Notes: generated by a model from the sequence alone, not told the origin. Counted from the stretch's first letter, positions 46,603-57,383 are shown. The stretch is DNA of 64,000 nucleotides from Oppiella nova (GCA_905397405.1 CAJPVJ010000004.1:1-64000); one strand, 5' to 3'. Translations and numbers: made by a program.

Positions 46603-46633
46603 CCCGCCACCGATAAGATGGCGGGACTTATCG
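46603..46633 (-). terminator. Terminator with interlocking alternative stem between carB and greA
   Basis: On the minus strand CCCGCCA / TGGCGGG closes a stem followed by TTTTTT. A second repeat, CGATAAG / CTTATCG, interlocks with it (order 1-2-1'-2'), so both stems cannot form as simple hairpins at once. It may tune read-through from carB into greA. Confidence 0.7.
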
Positions 46634-46641
46634 GAAACGAA

Positions 46642-49600
46642 TTAACCTAGTGTTTGCAAATCTTGCAAGCGATATACATCCATTGGCAATTTAATTGCTA
46701 AAGCTTGGCATACAGCATCAGCACCATTCAAGGTTGTTGTGTAATACACTTTACCTTGAAGCGCAGAGCGACGGATTGAGAATGAATCCTGCTGAGCTTG
46801 TTTACCTTCTGTAGTATTGATAATGAGGTGAATCTCGCCATTTTTCAAGCGGTCGACAATATTTGGGCGACCTTCTGTTACTTTATTCACACGTTCACAT
46901 TCAATACCAGCTTCTTTAATGACATCATAAGTACCGCCAGTTGCGATAATTTTGAAGCCTAAATCAACCAATTGTTTCGCAATACCCGCGGCACGAGGTT
47001 TATCTGAATGACGTACTGAAATAAATACGTGCTTCACTTCACCTTCAGTTGGTTTACCCGGTAAGCGATCATTAGAGCCTAACACAGCTTTATAGAAAGC
47101 TTCACCAAAAGTTGTACCAACACCCATCACTTCACCAGTAGATTTCATTTCTGGTCCAAGGATCGGGTCTACACCTGGGAATTTGTTGAACGGGAATACT
47201 GCTTCTTTCACAGCAAAATGCGTTGGGATAATTTCTTTTGTGAATCCTTGAGATTCTAAAGATTGACCCGCCATACAACGTGCTGCAACTTTTGCTAATG
47301 ATTCGCCGATACATTTAGAAACGAACGGTACTGTACGAGACGCACGTGGATTCACTTCAAGAATATAAACGTCATTACCTTTAACAGCAAACTGTACGTT
47401 CATCAAGCCAATCACACCAAGCTCTTTCGCCATAGCAACGGTTTGACGACGCATTTCATCCTGAATCTCTTGAGAAAGAGAGTAAGGTGGAATCGAACAT
47501 GCTGAGTCACCAGAGTGAATACCTGCTTGTTCAATATGCTGCATAATACCGCCGATCACCACATCTTTACCGTCAGATACACAGTCAACATCGACTTCTG
47601 TTGCATCATCAAGGAAATGGTCAAGCAGTACAGGTGCTTCGTTAGACGCTTGTACAGCATCACGCAAGTAACGTTTAAGTTCGTCGTCGTTGTATACGAT
47701 TTCCATCGCACGACCACCAAGGACATAAGATGGACGTACAACCAACGGATAACCCACTTTAGATGCTTCAGCCATACCTTCTTCAGCAGATTTAACAATG
47801 CTGTTGCTTGGTTGACGAAGATTCAAACGTTGAATCATCTGTTGGAAACGTTCACGATCTTCTGCACGGTCAATCGCATCTGGAGACGTACCGATAATTG
47901 GTGCACCTGCTTCTTCTAAAGCACGAGCCAATTTCAAAGGTGTTTGACCGCCGTACTGTACGATAATACCTTTTGGTTTTTCTGTACGTACGATTTCTAA
48001 AACATCTTCTAAAGTGATCGGCTCGAAGTACAAACGATCAGATGTGTCATAGTCAGTTGAAACCGTTTCAGGGTTACAGTTGACCATAATGGTTTCATAA
48101 CCATCTTCACGCATTGCAAGGGCAGCGTGAACGCAGCAATAATCGAACTCAATCCCTTGACCAATACGGTTAGGGCCACCACCGATTACCATGATCTTGT
48201 CACGGTTAGATGGATTCGCTTCACATTCGTCATCATAAGTTGAATACATGTAAGCAGTATCTGACTCGAACTCAGCTGCACAGGTATCTACACGTTTGTA
48301 AACAGGGTATACACCCAAGTTCCAACGGTGCTTACGGAATTGCTTTTGCGAAATGCCCATCAAGTCTGCAATACGTAAATCAGATAAACCTTTACGTTTA
48401 AATGCACGGATATTGTCAGCGTTCAAATCACCAAAACCTAAAGTTTTGATTTGCTCTTCAGACTGAATGATGTCTTGGATTTGAATCAAGAACCAACGAT
48501 CGATATTGGTTGCAGCAAATACTTCATCTAATGTGAAGCCATGACGGAATGCGTCAGCAACATACCAAATACGCTCAGGACCTGGCACTTTAAGCTCTAC
48601 CAAGATTTTATCTTTCGCGCCTTCAGTACCCACCGCAATTTTCTCATCGAAACCACAAGCACCGACTTCAAGACCACGAAGTGCCTTTTGTACAGATTCT
48701 TGGAAGTTACGACCAATTGCCATGACTTCACCCACAGATTTCATCTGTGTAGTGAGTGTTGCATCAGCTTGTGGGAATTTCTCGAAGTTAAAACGAGGAA
48801 TCTTGGTTACAACATAGTCGATTGCAGGTTCAAATGACGCAGGCGTTGTACCGCCAGTGATGTCATTTTTCAACTCATCAAGGGTATAACCCACTGCAAG
48901 TTTTGCTGCAATTTTGGCAATAGGGAAACCTGTTGCTTTAGACGCAAGCGCAGAAGAACGAGATACACGAGGGTTCATCTCGATCACAACCATACGGCCA
49001 TCTTTCGGGTTGATACCGAACTGAACGTTTGATCCGCCTGTCTCTACACCAATTTCACGTAGCACTGCTAAAGAAGCATTACGCAGTAATTGGAACTCTT
49101 TATCTGTCAGAGTTTGTGCAGGTGCAACAGTAATGGAGTCACCTGTATGCACACCCATTGGATCGAAGTTTTCAATGGTACATACAATGATACAGTTGTC
49201 GTTTTTGTCACGAACAACTTCCATTTCATATTCTTTCCAGCCAATTAATGATTCATCAATCAATAATTGTTTGGTTGGAGAAAGATCAAAACCGCGTTCA
49301 CAGATTTCAATGAATTCTTCTTTGTTATAGGCGATACCACCGCCTGAACCACCCATTGTAAATGATGGACGGATAATCACAGGGAAACCGAAACGCGCTT
49401 GAATTTCAAGTGCATGTTCCATTGTTTCTGCAACATCAGCACGCGGACATTCCAAACCAATTTTGCGCATTGCGATATCGAAAAGTTTGCGATCTTCCGC
49501 TTTTTCGATGGCTTCTTTGGTCGCACCAATCAATTCAACATTGTATTTTTCTAAAATACCGTTGGCATCAAGTGCCAATGCACAGTTTAATGCCGTTTGA

Positions 49601-49875
49601 CCACCCATTGTTGGAAGAACCGCATCTGGGCGTTCTTTCTCAATGATTTGTGCAACAGTTTGCCACGTAATCGGTTCGATATACGTTGCATCTGCCATAG
49701 TCGGGTCAGTCATAATGGTGGCTGGGTTAGAGTTCACCAAAATAACACGGTAGCCTTCTTCACGAAGGGCTTTACATGCTTGCGCACCTGAGTAATCGAA
49801 CTCACATGCTTGCCCGATGACAATCGGACCCGCACCAATAATTAAGATGCTTTTAATGTCTGTACGTTTAGCCAT
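46642..49875 (-). CDS. carB: Carbamoyl-phosphate synthase, large subunit
   Basis: 1077 aa. Two homologous ATP-grasp halves: N-terminal carboxyphosphate domain ([31 protein letters not shown]) and C-terminal carbamoyl-phosphate domain ([38 protein letters not shown]), joined by the oligomerisation region, and a C-terminal MGS-like allosteric domain (~935-1077, [31 protein letters not shown]). It makes carbamoyl phosphate for pyrimidines and arginine with ammonia delivered by CarA. Full length, intact. 14 bp after carA. Confidence 0.98.
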   Translation of the reverse strand: MAKRTDIKSILIIGAGPIVIGQACEFDYSGAQACKALREEGYRVILVNSNPATIMTDPTMADATYIEPITWQTVAQIIEKERPDAVLPTMGGQTALNCALALDANGILEKYNVELIGATKEAIEKAEDRKLFDIAMRKIGLECPRADVAETMEHALEIQARFGFPVIIRPSFTMGGSGGGIAYNKEEFIEICERGFDLSPTKQLLIDESLIGWKEYEMEVVRDKNDNCIIVCTIENFDPMGVHTGDSITVAPAQTLTDKEFQLLRNASLAVLREIGVETGGSNVQFGINPKDGRMVVIEMNPRVSRSSALASKATGFPIAKIAAKLAVGYTLDELKNDITGGTTPASFEPAIDYVVTKIPRFNFEKFPQADATLTTQMKSVGEVMAIGRNFQESVQKALRGLEVGACGFDEKIAVGTEGAKDKILVELKVPGPERIWYVADAFRHGFTLDEVFAATNIDRWFLIQIQDIIQSEEQIKTLGFGDLNADNIRAFKRKGLSDLRIADLMGISQKQFRKHRWNLGVYPVYKRVDTCAAEFESDTAYMYSTYDDECEANPSNRDKIMVIGGGPNRIGQGIEFDYCCVHAALAMREDGYETIMVNCNPETVSTDYDTSDRLYFEPITLEDVLEIVRTEKPKGIIVQYGGQTPLKLARALEEAGAPIIGTSPDAIDRAEDRERFQQMIQRLNLRQPSNSIVKSAEEGMAEASKVGYPLVVRPSYVLGGRAMEIVYNDDELKRYLRDAVQASNEAPVLLDHFLDDATEVDVDCVSDGKDVVIGGIMQHIEQAGIHSGDSACSIPPYSLSQEIQDEMRRQTVAMAKELGVIGLMNVQFAVKGNDVYILEVNPRASRTVPFVSKCIGESLAKVAARCMAGQSLESQGFTKEIIPTHFAVKEAVFPFNKFPGVDPILGPEMKSTGEVMGVGTTFGEAFYKAVLGSNDRLPGKPTEGEVKHVFISVRHSDKPRAAGIAKQLVDLGFKIIATGGTYDVIKEAGIECERVNKVTEGRPNIVDRLKNGEIHLIINTTEGKQAQQDSFSIRRSALQGKVYYTTTLNGADAVCQALAIKLPMDVYRLQDLQTLG

Positions 49876-49889
49876 GATCGCTTCCTTAA

Positions 49890-51029
49890 TTACTTCTTAG
49901 ATGCTTCAATAAGTTCGATGAAATGATCGAACAATGGGGCACAGTCATGTGGACCAGGGCTTGCTTCAGGGTGACCTTGGAAGCTAAACGCAGGTTTATC
50001 TGTACGATGAATACCTTGTAAGGTTTGATCGAACAAAGATTTATGCGTAGCTTTGAGGTTTGCAGGTAAGGTTTCTGCGTCTACTGCGAAGCCATGGTTT
50101 TGAGAAGTAATCATCACTGTACCATTTTCAAGGTTCTGTACAGGATGGTTTGCACCGTGGTGACCATGTGGCATTTTCACAGTTCTAGCGCCAGAAGCTA
50201 AAGCTAGAATTTGATGACCCAAACAAATACCGAAAACAGGTAGGTTTGTTGTTTCAACAATGGTTTTTACTGCTGCAATTGCATAATCACATGCTGCTGG
50301 ATCGCCAGGTCCATTTGACAAAAATACGCCATCTGGATTTAACGCCAATACTTTTTCAGCAGATGTTTGTGCAGGAACAACAGTTAATTTACACCCACGG
50401 TCTGCAAGCATACGTAAGATGTTGGTTTTGACACCGTAATCGTATGCAACAACATGAAATTTTACTTCTGGTTGAGAAAAGCCTTGGCCCAATGTCCATG
50501 AGCCTTCGGTCCATTCAAAACCTTCTGGGTCACAACATTCTTTCGCAAGGTCTAAACCATCTAGACCACCAAAGGCACGTGCTTTTGCAATAGCTTCTTC
50601 TTCAGTAATATTATCGCCGGCAAGAATGCATCCGTTTTGTGCGCCTTTGTCACGTAAAATACGTGTCAATTTACGAGTATCGATATCTGCAATGGCAACG
50701 ACATTATGTTGTTGTAAATATTCGCCAAGAGACTGAGTAGCTCGGAAATTGCTGTGTAATAACGGTAGGTCACGAATGATTAAACCATTCGCCCAAACTT
50801 TATGAATTCGACCTGATTCAGCATCTTCTTCATTACAACCAGTATTACCGATATGAGGATAAGTTAAAGTTACAAGTTGCTGTGCATAACTAGGGTCGGT
50901 CAAAATTTCTTGATAACCAGTCATGGCAGTGTTAAAAACGACTTCACCAGTCGTACTTCCCGTAGCGCCGATCGATGTACCTTTAAAAACAGTACCGTCA
51001 GCAAGGGCTAAAATGGCGGGGGTGCTCAA
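49890..51029 (-). CDS. carA: Carbamoyl-phosphate synthase, small (glutaminase) subunit
   Basis: 379 aa. N-terminal CPSase domain ([41 protein letters not shown]) and C-terminal class I glutamine amidotransferase with the catalytic Cys in [16 protein letters not shown] and the His/Glu pair in [10 protein letters not shown]. It supplies ammonia to CarB through the tunnel. Upstream there is a clear sigma-70 promoter and a ~110-nt leader with terminator-like hairpins (see separate entries), suggesting attenuation control. Confidence 0.97.
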   Translation of the reverse strand: MSTPAILALADGTVFKGTSIGATGSTTGEVVFNTAMTGYQEILTDPSYAQQLVTLTYPHIGNTGCNEEDAESGRIHKVWANGLIIRDLPLLHSNFRATQSLGEYLQQHNVVAIADIDTRKLTRILRDKGAQNGCILAGDNITEEEAIAKARAFGGLDGLDLAKECCDPEGFEWTEGSWTLGQGFSQPEVKFHVVAYDYGVKTNILRMLADRGCKLTVVPAQTSAEKVLALNPDGVFLSNGPGDPAACDYAIAAVKTIVETTNLPVFGICLGHQILALASGARTVKMPHGHHGANHPVQNLENGTVMITSQNHGFAVDAETLPANLKATHKSLFDQTLQGIHRTDKPAFSFQGHPEASPGPHDCAPLFDHFIELIEASKK

Positions 51030-51068
51030 ACCATAGCTCCTGAACTAAAACCACAAAAATAGGGCTGT

Positions 51069-51135
51069 AAAAAAGCGAGTAGACGAAAAAAAAGGAAGGC
51101 TTACTAAATCCTACCCTCCTCTTGTCTGCTCGCTT
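51069..51135 (-). promoter_or_regulatory. carAB leader with nested terminator-like hairpins
   Basis: On the minus strand an outer repeat AAGCGAGCAGAC / GTCTACTCGCTT (one G-T pair) is followed by TTTTTT, and an inner repeat GGAGGG / CCTTCC by eight T. Both lie between the promoter and the carA start. No leader peptide start codon with a site was seen. This looks like a transcription attenuator, perhaps pyrimidine-responsive. Confidence 0.55.
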
Positions 51136-51150
51136 GTAACTTAACAGCGC

Positions 51151-51179
51151 ATTATACGCATGAGCCTCTCGAAAGTCTA
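51151..51179 (-). promoter_or_regulatory. Sigma-70 promoter of carAB
   Basis: On the minus strand TAGACT (-35, four of six) and TATAAT (-10, perfect) are 17 bp apart. Transcription would start near 51144, giving a leader of about 110 nt before carA ATG 51029. Confidence 0.8.
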
Positions 51180-51274
51180 TTTTATTTCGAGCGATAATCT
51201 AAGATAAATACCTTGCTATTTAGCATTAATTCTGCTTTCTAAGTGAATTGTTTGAAATTGTAAGTATTTAAATA

Positions 51275-51285
51275 TTGTCAGACAA
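51275..51285. promoter_or_regulatory. TTGTC-N-GACAA palindrome, coiled-coil gene promoter
   Basis: TTGTCAGACAA, 64 bp before the coiled-coil gene start. Same 11-bp palindrome as at 21587 and 63100. Confidence 0.5.
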
Positions 51286-51348
51286 ATCAAAATCTAAAAT
51301 TTATCCTTTCAATGTATCTTATTGACTCACATTCCAGGGGGAATCAAT

Positions 51349-51813
51349 ATGACTATATCTAAAGAAACTGTTACAAATAAAGTAACAAAAGAGACTGCGG
51401 CTTTGAAAGAAGTTGTGACTGAAACTACTGAAAATTTAGAGAAGTTAGGTAAAGAAGCGCAGCAGAAAGTTGCTGAAGCGGTTACCGAAACTAAAACTAA
51501 ACTTGAAGCAGAATCAGAGCAATTAACTGAGCAAGTTCAAGATCAAGTACAAAACTTTAAACAAGATTTGGTGCAACGTCTTGATGTGATCAAATCACAA
51601 TTTTCAACTTCACAAAAAGATTTGGTTGAATTGGCTGATTTCTTAAAATCTGAATTAAGCATTTTAGTGAAAGAGTTAACTGAAGTTGGTAAAGAAATTC
51701 GTGAAGATGTTTCACAAATTTCGAGCAAACATAAAGTACAGTTAACTGAAACTTTAAAGCGTTCAAAAGATCATACTTTAGAAGTTTGGAATAAAGTAAC
51801 AACAAAACAATAA
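51349..51813 (+). CDS. Coiled-coil protein, phasin/apolipoprotein-like
   Basis: 154 aa, not recognised by name. Almost entirely amphipathic helix, rich in Lys, Glu, Thr and Val with no Cys or Trp-rich core: heptad-like runs such as ENLEKLGKEAQQKVAEAVTE and LAESEQLTEQVQDQVQNF give a long coiled coil. No signal peptide. Such composition fits phasins, apolipoprotein-like or LEA-type proteins that coat lipid or polymer surfaces, but this is inference from composition. ATG 51349 follows a GGGGGA site; the frame is open nine codons upstream. Single gene with a TTGTC-N-GACAA palindrome in its promoter. Confidence 0.75.
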   Translation: MTISKETVTNKVTKETAALKEVVTETTENLEKLGKEAQQKVAEAVTETKTKLEAESEQLTEQVQDQVQNFKQDLVQRLDVIKSQFSTSQKDLVELADFLKSELSILVKELTEVGKEIREDVSQISSKHKVQLTETLKRSKDHTLEVWNKVTTKQ

Positions 51814-51864
51814 GATATGTAAAGCTTATGTTTTGAGGAAAGCCATTTCTAAGAAAAATGGCAA

Positions 51865-51897
51865 TAAAAAAGTGAGGCTACTTGCCTCACTTTTTTA
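51865..51897. terminator. Bidirectional terminator coiled-coil gene / DOMON gene
   Basis: Inverted repeat AAAAAAGTGAGGC / GCCTCACTTTTTT, six-nt loop. A second short hairpin (GCCATTT / AAATGGC, 51842-51862) precedes it. Confidence 0.9.
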
Positions 51898-51926
51898 TTT
51901 TCAATCACAGTTTACATAAGCGTATT

Positions 51927-52466
51927 TTAAAATGTATGTAACCAATCACGTTTATTGTGAAAGTCGGCCTGTTGGCCACTGTGTTGCATGGCAAAGAAAT
52001 GTTGACCTTGCGTGGTATTTAAAACAGCGCTTAAACCTAAAAATAAGTCTGACCATTTTAATTTATTGGCAAGCATGAACTCGCTAAGATCTATGCTGAC
52101 ATTTAATCCATAATGCGTACGCTTTAACTGATTTAATTCAATGTCATAAGCAGCGACTGGCGGCATATTTTCAGGATAACGATATTCTTCAAATTGGTAA
52201 GCTTGCCAAGCTTGAGAAGGGGATAGATTAATTTCACGATAATAATCTTCACCTTGCACACCAATAAAAATCTCAAAACAGGTATTTTCCCAAAGGAAAT
52301 CCTGACGTGGATTTGCTGTAACCAGTTCAGGATAAATTATGAATTGATTGGGATCTCTTAACCAATAACCGACATTGAGTGTATATGGGCTAATTTGTTC
52401 AATCGCACCAACTAGGGAGATACTTTGAAAACGACGATCAAATGCATTCAGTTCGAAACTTGCCAT
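51927..52466 (-). CDS. DOMON-like domain protein
   Basis: 179 aa. The pattern WENTCFEIFIGVQGEDYYREINLSPSQAWQAYQFEEYR in the middle and a C-terminal GQQADFHNKRDWL match the family annotated as DOMON-like type 9 proteins, a beta-sandwich thought to bind sugars or haem. No signal peptide is visible, so a cytoplasmic location is likely here. Function unknown. It follows yhbY by 11 bp on the same strand, so the two are likely co-transcribed. Confidence 0.82.
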   Translation of the reverse strand: MASFELNAFDRRFQSISLVGAIEQISPYTLNVGYWLRDPNQFIIYPELVTANPRQDFLWENTCFEIFIGVQGEDYYREINLSPSQAWQAYQFEEYRYPENMPPVAAYDIELNQLKRTHYGLNVSIDLSEFMLANKLKWSDLFLGLSAVLNTTQGQHFFAMQHSGQQADFHNKRDWLHTF

Positions 52467-52477
52467 GAAAATAAATC

Positions 52478-52801
52478 TTAATTTGAAAGATGAGCGTGGC
52501 GAACTAAATTAGACAATTTTGGATTTTGTTTCGCAGCTTTTTTATAAAGCAATGCAATTTTACCAATTGTTTGAACAACTTCCGCACCAGTGACATTGGC
52601 AATTTCAGTAATCGTTGCAGCACGTGCTTCGCGGTCTTCACCTGTAACCTTGACTTTAATTAACTCGTGATCATTTAAAGCACGGTTTAATTCTTCAACG
52701 ACACTTTCAGTCAAGCCTTTATCGCCAAGCATTACAACAGGGTTTAACGCATGTCCGATTTGACGTAAACGTTTACGTTCTTGGATAGATAGAGCCGCCA
52801 T
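52478..52801 (-). CDS. yhbY: YhbY, CRM-domain ribosome assembly RNA-binding protein
   Basis: 107 aa, one CRM domain: LSIQERKRLRQIGHALNPVVMLGDKGLTESVVEELNRALNDHELIKVKV with the conserved GDKGLT loop (GxxG-like), then EIANVTGAEVVQTIGKIALLYKK. It binds 50S precursors in E. coli. The family length is normal. Divergent from rlmE, as in many proteobacteria where yhbY, rlmE and ftsH are neighbours. Confidence 0.93.
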   Translation of the reverse strand: MAALSIQERKRLRQIGHALNPVVMLGDKGLTESVVEELNRALNDHELIKVKVTGEDREARAATITEIANVTGAEVVQTIGKIALLYKKAAKQNPKLSNLVRHAHLSN

Positions 52802-52999
52802 AAAAGATAACCTAATTTTAGAAACGACTTAGTATAACAAAAGCCATATCACTACGCTGTAAATTCTGTAGAAATAATCGATGAAGCTTATTCAAAAAAA
52901 CATATCAATATCTGTCGATTTAAATCAATATGAATACTGCAATGAGAATTTTTTTCACGTACAATCAGAAGTTAGTTATCGGTTTAGATCAAGAGAGTT

Positions 53000-53650
53000 A
53001 TGGCTACACGCATTACCAACCAGAAGTTATCCAAAAGTAGTCGTGCGTGGATGAGAGAGCATTTAGATGACCCTTTTGTGAAAAAAGCACAAAAAGAAGG
53101 TTACCGCGCTCGTGCTGCATATAAACTTCTTGAAATTCAAGAAAAACACAAAATGATTAAACCAGGGATGACCGTGGTTGACTTGGGTGCTGCACCAGGA
53201 AGTTGGTCGCAAATCGCAGGTAAACTGGTCGGTGATAAAGGTTTAGTGATTGCTTCAGATATTTTAGAAATGGATGCTTTACCTGATGTTACCTTCTTAC
53301 AAGGTGACTTTAGAGAAGAAGAAGTTTTCGAAAAATTGTTAAATATTTTAAATGGACGCACTGTAGACGTTGTAATTTCAGATATGGCCCCCAATACATC
53401 AGGTAATAGGGCTGTAGATCAACCTCGCCAGATTTACTTGTGTGAACTTGCGTTAGATTTTGCCAACAAGGTTCTTGGACCAAAAGGGCAGTTTTTAGTT
53501 AAAGTTTTCCAAGGAACTGGTTTTGATGAGTTCCGAAAGCAAGTCGTGGATAGTTTTGATGTGTTAAAAACAGCAAAACCAGCTGCTTCACGTGCACGTT
53601 CAAAAGAAGTTTTTTTAATTGGACAGGGCCGTAAAAAAGTTTCGCAATAG
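53000..53650 (+). CDS. rlmE: 23S rRNA (uridine-2'-O)-methyltransferase RlmE (FtsJ)
   Basis: 216 aa. SAM-binding [20 protein letters not shown] near residue 55, the KDKE-type catalytic tetrad (Lys in [10 protein letters not shown], Asp in [17 protein letters not shown], Lys in FLVKVFQG, and Glu in [10 protein letters not shown]). It methylates U2552 in 23S rRNA late in 50S assembly. The ribosome-binding site is AGAGAG before ATG 53000. ftsH follows on the same strand; the gap is about 180 bp. Confidence 0.96.
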   Translation: MATRITNQKLSKSSRAWMREHLDDPFVKKAQKEGYRARAAYKLLEIQEKHKMIKPGMTVVDLGAAPGSWSQIAGKLVGDKGLVIASDILEMDALPDVTFLQGDFREEEVFEKLLNILNGRTVDVVISDMAPNTSGNRAVDQPRQIYLCELALDFANKVLGPKGQFLVKVFQGTGFDEFRKQVVDSFDVLKTAKPAASRARSKEVFLIGQGRKKVSQ

Positions 53651-53829
53651 GCGGTGTTTTTGAGGTATGTTCATTCTTCGTAATGAATTGCCAACAAATG
53701 CTTGCCAAGTTGTTAAAAATTGTGCATTTTGTACCTTTTTAACCTTTATTGCGAAATTCATTACTCGCTTTTTGTTACGATCAAGCAAGATTGAGCCTGA
53801 TCAAAATAGTTATATATGGGAATAAAGCT

Positions 53830-55719
53830 TTGAGCGATTACTTCAAAAATGCCGTATTGTGGCTGGTCATACTGGGTGTGCTGATCTTAATCTTCAGCAA
53901 TCTCAGTGACCGCAGTAAGCCTTCTGCGATGAATTATTCAGAATTCGTCACAGCGGTGAATGCTGGTCAAATTAGTAAAGTCACAATTGATGGTGAAAGA
54001 ATAAGCGGCGAAAAAAAGAACGGTTCGAACTTTGAAAGTATTCGCCCAGCAGTTCAAGATCCTGAATTGATGCCTACACTCATCAAAAATAACGTTGTTG
54101 TTGAAGGTACTGCACCTCAACGTCAAGGTTTATTGATGCAACTTCTCATCGCAAGCTTTCCTGTGCTTTTAATTATTTTATTGTTCATGTTCTTTATGCG
54201 TAACATGGGTGGTGGTGCAGGCGGTAAAAATGGTCCAATGAGTTTTGGTAAATCTAAAGCAAAAATGCTTTCAGAAGACCAAATCAAAGTGACCTTTACC
54301 GATGTTGCTGGTTGTGATGAAGCAAAACAAGAAGTTGTGGAAATCGTTGATTTCTTGAAAGACCCTGCAAAATTCAAACGCTTAGGTGCAACAATTCCTA
54401 AAGGCGTATTGATGGTTGGTCCTCCAGGTACAGGTAAAACTTTACTTGCGAAAGCGATTGCTGGTGAAGCCAAAGTTCCATTCTTTAGTATTTCAGGTTC
54501 TGACTTCGTTGAAATGTTCGTTGGTGTTGGTGCATCTCGTGTGCGTGACATGTTCGAACAGGCGAAACGCCATGCACCATGTATCATCTTTATTGATGAG
54601 ATTGATGCAGTTGGTCGTCATCGTGGTTCAGGTACAGGTGGTGGTCATGATGAACGTGAACAAACACTCAACCAAATGCTTGTTGAAATGGATGGTTTCG
54701 AAGGTAATGAAGGGATTATTGTCATTGCTGCAACAAACCGTGCGGATGTACTGGATAAAGCATTACTTCGTCCGGGGCGTTTCGACCGTCAAGTGATGGT
54801 GGGTCTGCCAGATATTAAAGGTCGTGAACAGATCTTAGCAGTGCATTTGAAGAAACTTCCTTCGGTAACAGGTGTTGATCTTAAAGTATTGGCACGTGGT
54901 ACACCTGGTTTCTCTGGTGCGCAATTGGCGAATCTTGTGAATGAAGCTGCATTGTTTGCTGCTCGTCGTAACAAGAACACCGTCGATATGCATGACTTTG
55001 AAGATGCAAAAGATAAGATCTACATGGGCCCTGAACGTAAGTCGATGGTGATCCGTGAAGAAGAACGTCGCGCGACTGCATATCATGAAGCAGGTCATGC
55101 CATTGTTGCAGAAATTCTTCCAGGGACTGACCCTGTGCATAAAGTAACAATTATGCCACGTGGTTGGGCTTTGGGTGTAACTTGGCAGTTGCCAGAACAT
55201 GATCAAACCAGCCATTACAAGTCTAAGATGTTGAATGAACTTTCAATCTTATTCGGTGGTCGTATTGCAGAAGAAGTTTTCATTGATCAAATGTCAACGG
55301 GTGCGTCTAACGACTTTGAACGTGCAACCAAAATGGCACGTGCGATGGTGACCAAGTATGGTATGTCAGACAAAATGGGCGTGATGGTCTATGAAGATGA
55401 AAACCAGAATGGTTTCTTCGGAAATGTCGGTAGCCGTACGATTTCTGAAGCAACACAACAACAGGTTGACCAAGAAGTACGTCGTATCTTGGATGAACAG
55501 TATCGTGTTGCGCGTGATATTCTTGAAAATAACAAAGATATTGCACATGCAATGGTAAAAGCCTTGATGGAATGGGAAACGATTGATCGTGATCAAATCC
55601 GTGACATCATGGAAGGTCGTGATCCTCAGCCACCTAAGGTTTATGTTGCTGAAAATCCAGTGCTTGATGTAACACCTACAGATGGTCCATCAACACCACC
55701 ACCATTACCAGCGACCTGA
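53830..55719 (+). CDS. ftsH: ATP-dependent zinc metalloprotease FtsH
   Basis: 629 aa membrane protease degrading misassembled membrane proteins and regulators. Start at TTG 53830 gives [19 protein letters not shown] lies eight nt before it, and the frame open from ATG 53749 has no such site. Membrane helices at ~11-23 and ~107-123, Walker A GPPGTGKT at 197-204, Walker [33 protein letters not shown], and zinc motif HEAGH at 419-423. C-terminal tail rich in Pro and Thr ([17 protein letters not shown]). Own terminator follows. Confidence 0.97.
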   Translation: MSDYFKNAVLWLVILGVLILIFSNLSDRSKPSAMNYSEFVTAVNAGQISKVTIDGERISGEKKNGSNFESIRPAVQDPELMPTLIKNNVVVEGTAPQRQGLLMQLLIASFPVLLIILLFMFFMRNMGGGAGGKNGPMSFGKSKAKMLSEDQIKVTFTDVAGCDEAKQEVVEIVDFLKDPAKFKRLGATIPKGVLMVGPPGTGKTLLAKAIAGEAKVPFFSISGSDFVEMFVGVGASRVRDMFEQAKRHAPCIIFIDEIDAVGRHRGSGTGGGHDEREQTLNQMLVEMDGFEGNEGIIVIAATNRADVLDKALLRPGRFDRQVMVGLPDIKGREQILAVHLKKLPSVTGVDLKVLARGTPGFSGAQLANLVNEAALFAARRNKNTVDMHDFEDAKDKIYMGPERKSMVIREEERRATAYHEAGHAIVAEILPGTDPVHKVTIMPRGWALGVTWQLPEHDQTSHYKSKMLNELSILFGGRIAEEVFIDQMSTGASNDFERATKMARAMVTKYGMSDKMGVMVYEDENQNGFFGNVGSRTISEATQQQVDQEVRRILDEQYRVARDILENNKDIAHAMVKALMEWETIDRDQIRDIMEGRDPQPPKVYVAENPVLDVTPTDGPSTPPPLPAT

Positions 55720-55737
55720 TCAGTCAGTGAATAAACA

Positions 55738-55763
55738 AGAGCCTCAATTGAGGCTCTTTTTTT
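55738..55763 (+). terminator. Terminator of ftsH
   Basis: Perfect palindrome AGAGCCTCAATTGAGGCTCT then TTTTTT. Confidence 0.92.
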
Positions 55764-55850
55764 ATACGAAAAAATTCACAGATGAAAAAAAATCACTGTG
55801 CTATTGATTTGAATTGTTAAACTAGCCTGAATTGAATACGGAGAATTGAC

Positions 55851-56705
55851 ATGCAACTGATGCCACTACCCAAGCAAATTTTGCAATGTGGGCGTTTAAG
55901 TCTGGATTTATCACAAGCACATGTCATGGGTATCTTGAATGTCACTCCTGATTCATTTAGCGATGGTGGGAAGCATGATCAAAAAGATCAAGCTGTTGCT
56001 TATGCCAAGCAAATGATTGCTGATGGTGCGACAGTGATTGATGTTGGCGGTGAATCTACACGCCCGGGTGCATCTGTAGTCGAGATTGCCGAAGAAATAC
56101 GTCGTGTTGTTCCTGTGGTTGCTGAATTAGCCAAATTGGATGTCATTATTTCAATAGATACCTCACAGCCCGGAGTCATTCGTGAGGCGGTTAAGGCTGG
56201 TGCACATATTTGGAATGATGTCCGTGCCTTAACTCGTCCACATGCCTTAGAGACTGCTGCAGAGCTCAATATCCCTGTGATTATTATGCATATGCGAGGC
56301 GAGCCAACCACAATGAATCATCTTGACCAGTATGAAGATGTTACTCAAGAGGTAATTGCTGAATTACAGCAACGCGTAGATGATGCACTACAGGCAGGAA
56401 TTCACCCTAAAAATATCATGATAGATCCTGGTTTTGGTTTTGCTAAAAATGCGCAACAAAATTTAAAGCTTCTCAATGAGTTTTATCAACTGAACAACAT
56501 GGGTTATCCAATTTTATCAGCCTTATCACGTAAGCGCTTCATTGGTGAAGCTTTAGATGGTGCAGATGCCAATCATCGTGCTGTAGGTAGTGTTGCTGCA
56601 CACTTGCTCAGTATTCAACAAGGCGCGTGTATGGTGCGTGCACATGATGTAAAAGCAATGTCGGATGCAATTAAAGTATGGCAAGCCATGCGCTCTGCAA
56701 TTTAA
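55851..56705 (+). CDS. folP: Dihydropteroate synthase
   Basis: 284 aa TIM-barrel enzyme of folate synthesis, the sulfonamide target. Signatures are MGILNVTPDSFSDGGKHDQ (N-terminal), DVGGESTRPGASVV, MHMRGEPTTMNHL and the phosphate-binding DPGFGFAKNAQQNLKLL with SRKRFIGEALDGADANHRAVGSVAAHL. GGAG-like site GAATACGGAG before ATG 55851. It follows ftsH after a terminator, the usual ftsH-folP order. Confidence 0.96.
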   Translation: MQLMPLPKQILQCGRLSLDLSQAHVMGILNVTPDSFSDGGKHDQKDQAVAYAKQMIADGATVIDVGGESTRPGASVVEIAEEIRRVVPVVAELAKLDVIISIDTSQPGVIREAVKAGAHIWNDVRALTRPHALETAAELNIPVIIMHMRGEPTTMNHLDQYEDVTQEVIAELQQRVDDALQAGIHPKNIMIDPGFGFAKNAQQNLKLLNEFYQLNNMGYPILSALSRKRFIGEALDGADANHRAVGSVAAHLLSIQQGACMVRAHDVKAMSDAIKVWQAMRSAI

Positions 56706-56864
56706 TGATGAATGATCAATAGCCTCTAATATTGTTTGATCTTTTTTTTAAATTTAGATCATCTACATCTGAAAAATTAATCAGTTAAATTGCCTGATCA
56801 ATTTGGTGAATTGTATGGTTTGTGTTATATAAGCGCGTGAATTGCTGTTTTATTTTAGGTTGCA

Positions 56865-57179
56865 ATGTTTAACGATCTACTTCTCCCAATGTTCGATGAT
56901 GAATATTATCCAGATATTCTAGTTGCTGAGGTTAAGCAACTTATTGAAAATTTTGCTAAAAAAGTGGCAAAAACCAGCTTCAGTGATGCAGAAATTTATT
57001 CTATGGCAAAACTGACTGTGACTGAAATTAATGAAATGAAGCCACAGTTTGAGGATCTTGATTCTTCTTTGGATGGTACTGCAGCAGATTATATTGCTGA
57101 AGCAATGATGATGGTGGTACAAGACCAAGGGTATCTTGATATTGAAATGGAAGAGCTTGTTGCAAATAGAGAGTGGTAA
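56865..57179 (+). CDS. Small protein, DUF5713-like
   Basis: 104 aa, acidic and mostly helical. The start LLLPMFDDEYYPDILVAEVKQLIENF and the later FSDAEIYSMAKLTVTEINEMKPQFEDLDSSLDGTAADYIAEA resemble DUF5713 proteins of unknown function. AGGT before ATG 56865 serves as ribosome-binding site; a terminator stem brackets the stop codon. Single gene between folP and tRNA-Met. Confidence 0.75.
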   Translation: MFNDLLLPMFDDEYYPDILVAEVKQLIENFAKKVAKTSFSDAEIYSMAKLTVTEINEMKPQFEDLDSSLDGTAADYIAEAMMMVVQDQGYLDIEMEELVANREW

Positions 57180-57195
57180 GCCACTCTCTTTTTTT
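57168..57195 (+). terminator. Terminator overlapping stop of the DUF5713-like gene
   Basis: Perfect 9-bp inverted repeat AGAGAGTGG / CCACTCTCT; its four-base loop TAAG contains the TAA stop. T run follows. Confidence 0.9.
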
Positions 57196-57354
57196 GCTAT
57201 CGATTTTTAGAGATAAATAGGGGAGAGAGCTTAATTCCTTACTTATTTACGATACTTATTAAGCTGATTTTTTCGATAAAAACATAAATATGTATTAATT
57301 TTAAACATTTAAATATCAATTGCTTAAAGTATGATCATTGGTGTGTTTCAATGC

Positions 57355-57383
57355 TTGACGTAGGGTAGATAACTTTAGATAAT
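57355..57383 (+). promoter_or_regulatory. Promoter of tRNA-Met
   Basis: TTGACG (-35) and GATAAT (-10) are 17 bp apart, followed by a GC-rich discriminator (GCGCAC), the form usual for stable-RNA promoters under stringent control. The tRNA begins 16 bp after the -10. Confidence 0.8.

Noticed and set aside
47515-47919. Open frame of 134 codons on the plus strand inside carB
   Set aside because: Antisense to a conserved carB region; composition and lack of start signals mark it as a shadow frame.
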